The notes beneath the pieces were generated by a model. It was given only the letters and a program-made list of their open reading frames with translations. It was not told the origin of the DNA and did no database searches. This document shows, in pieces, positions 5,068 through 5,811 of a stretch of 5,811 bases of DNA. Made by a program: the position numbers and the translations under genes. Positions within the stretch are counted from its first letter, which is position 1, and every line of letters begins with the position of its first letter. This DNA is from an uncultured Collinsella sp. (lineage in GTDB: Bacteria > Actinomycetota > Coriobacteriia > Coriobacteriales > Coriobacteriaceae): positions 1 to 5,811 of the forward strand of contig URNM01000112.1 of the NCBI GenBank assembly GCA_900549185.1, read 5' to 3'.

Positions 5068-5762
5068 TGAAGGCGATCTGGCTTGCGTGCTGCGCGTGCG
5101 GCGATTACGGGCTGTTGCAGCGGGAAGTCGAGGGTCGTGATGCGGGTGCACAGGTGCTTCGCGTGGGTGACCTGGACGGGCTGGTTTCCATGGCGCGGGC
5201 GTTTCCGTCGCGCCGCGGGGCTGCCATCATCGCGGCGTCTCTGTTTGATACCGAAGATGTGCGCAAGACTGTTGCGCGCCTGACGGCCGAAGGCCGCGTG
5301 AGTCGCGTGGTCGTGTTGATAGAAGTGCTCGATCCGTCGGATATCGAGGGACTGTTTCGCGCGGGGGCGACCGAGGTCATCGCTGCGCACAGTATATGCG
5401 GCAACGGGCGCGCGGGCGAGGGAGCGGTTGATTCCGATCGGCGCATGACGATTGAGCCCGATGCTTTTGTTGATAGGGAACCCGGGGCGCCTCGCGCTAC
5501 AAGAGGCCCGCGTGTTGATGATTATGGAAAAGCGGAAGCCGAGCATGGTCGGCGCCCCCGGAACCCCCTTGTATACGATGACGCTGGAGGGCCGGCACAG
5601 CATGCTGGCGACTCCCCGGCTGTAGATATGGGATACGTGCACGGCGTGAATCTGGCGGATGAACTCGACGAAGTTGAGGGCTTTGCCGGGTGCGGCGAGT
5701 TGTCGCTGATGCAGCATGAGCAGATTGCACAGAACGAGCCTGCCTTGCAGACCGAACAAGCC
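5067..5762 (+). CDS. CpaE-like pilus assembly protein, N-terminal fragment
   Basis: Incomplete at the 3' end: 232 residues run without a stop to the last genomic base, and the apparent tail LSLIHI and stop beyond it are adapter translation. The ATG at 5067 overlaps the cpaB stop (TGATG); GGAGG (5053-5057) would serve it or the in-frame GTG at 5064. Residues 1-110 look like the degenerate receiver-like domain of CpaE proteins: alternating strands and helices, with AAIIAASLF (52-60), SRVVVLIEVLDPSDIEGLFRAG (79-100) and ATEVIAAHSI (101-110). From about 112 the sequence becomes a D/E/P/G/A-rich, domain-free stretch with mixed codon use, consistent with a linker. The ParA/MinD-type ATPase domain expected in CpaE, with its Walker A motif, is not reached. 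Assignment leans on the position after cpaB. A frameshift in the linker cannot be excluded. Confidence 0.7.
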
Positions 5763-5811
5763 CTGTCTCTTATACACATCTGACGCTGCCGACGACTAGT
5801 CGAGTGTAGAT
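5763..5811. other. Nextera i5-side adapter (non-biological)
   Basis: Bases 5763-5781 are the reverse-complement Tn5 mosaic end CTGTCTCTTATACACATCT. Then come GACGCTGCCGACGA (5782-5795), an 8-base index CTAGTCGA (5796-5803) and GTGTAGAT (5804-5811), the start of the reverse-complement P5 oligo. From memory, the index equals Nextera XT v2 S513 (TCGACTAG) reversed. Not genomic. Confidence 0.98.

Noticed and set aside
4282..5151. Minus-strand open frame of 289 codons over cpaB
   Set aside because: His/Arg/Ala-rich antisense of a well-supported SAF-domain gene. It also runs through the pilus promoter and terminates in intergenic DNA.
4836..5777. Minus-strand open frame of 313 codons starting MYKRQ
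   Set aside because: Its start lies in adapter sequence, and it runs antisense through the CpaE-like gene and into cpaB. It has no ribosome-binding site and no recognisable domain.
5763..5783. Natural C-terminus LSLIHI and stop for the CpaE-like protein
   Set aside because: These codons are the Tn5 mosaic end and adapter, so the gene is simply truncated.

Overview
The window is a sequencing fragment bounded on both sides by Illumina Nextera adapter sequence (1-48 and 5763-5811). The biological insert is 49-5762. Codon use in the flanking genes is strongly G/C-ending. The pairing of an actinobacterial-type RsgA with a CpaB/CpaE-type Flp (Tad) pilus locus points to a high-GC Actinobacterium, most likely a gut Coriobacteriia (Collinsella-like). 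That placement is an inference from protein style; there is no rRNA or other marker here.

Layout: (1) 49-467, the C-terminal membrane part of a P-type cation (probably Ca2+) ATPase, cut by the left fragment end. It is followed by a non-coding stretch with a long GC-rich hairpin (481-569) and a strong rho-independent terminator (629-664). (2) 728-2929, an accessory block with visibly higher A+T and different codon use. On the minus strand lies a tight three-gene operon, in transcription order: a membrane-anchored thioredoxin-like protein with a CPAC active site (2016-1582), a secreted protein with one long hydrophobic/amphipathic segment and two C-terminal cysteines (1564-1067), and a small four-helix membrane protein (1057-728). 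Diverging from it on the plus strand are a DUF2975 membrane protein (2178-2666) and a YozG-type XRE/Cro regulator (2678-2929). The shared AT-rich intergenic region contains an operator-like inverted repeat (2032-2053). (3) 2971-4155, rsgA, a circularly permuted ribosome-assembly GTPase, followed by a terminator (4174-4207). (4) 4408-5762, the start of a Flp/Tad pilus operon: a CpaB-like SAF-domain protein and the N-terminal part of a CpaE-like protein, cut by the right fragment end. Its upstream region carries direct and inverted repeats around a TTGACA -35 box.

The most interesting part is the accessory block. A thiol-disulfide protein, a secreted cysteine pair, a small polytopic membrane protein and a divergent membrane-protein/XRE pair together look like a self-contained, regulated secreted-effector cassette, possibly bacteriocin plus immunity. 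Only the thioredoxin-like, DUF2975 and XRE assignments rest on recognisable family features. The effector/immunity reading is inference from gene order and sequence character.
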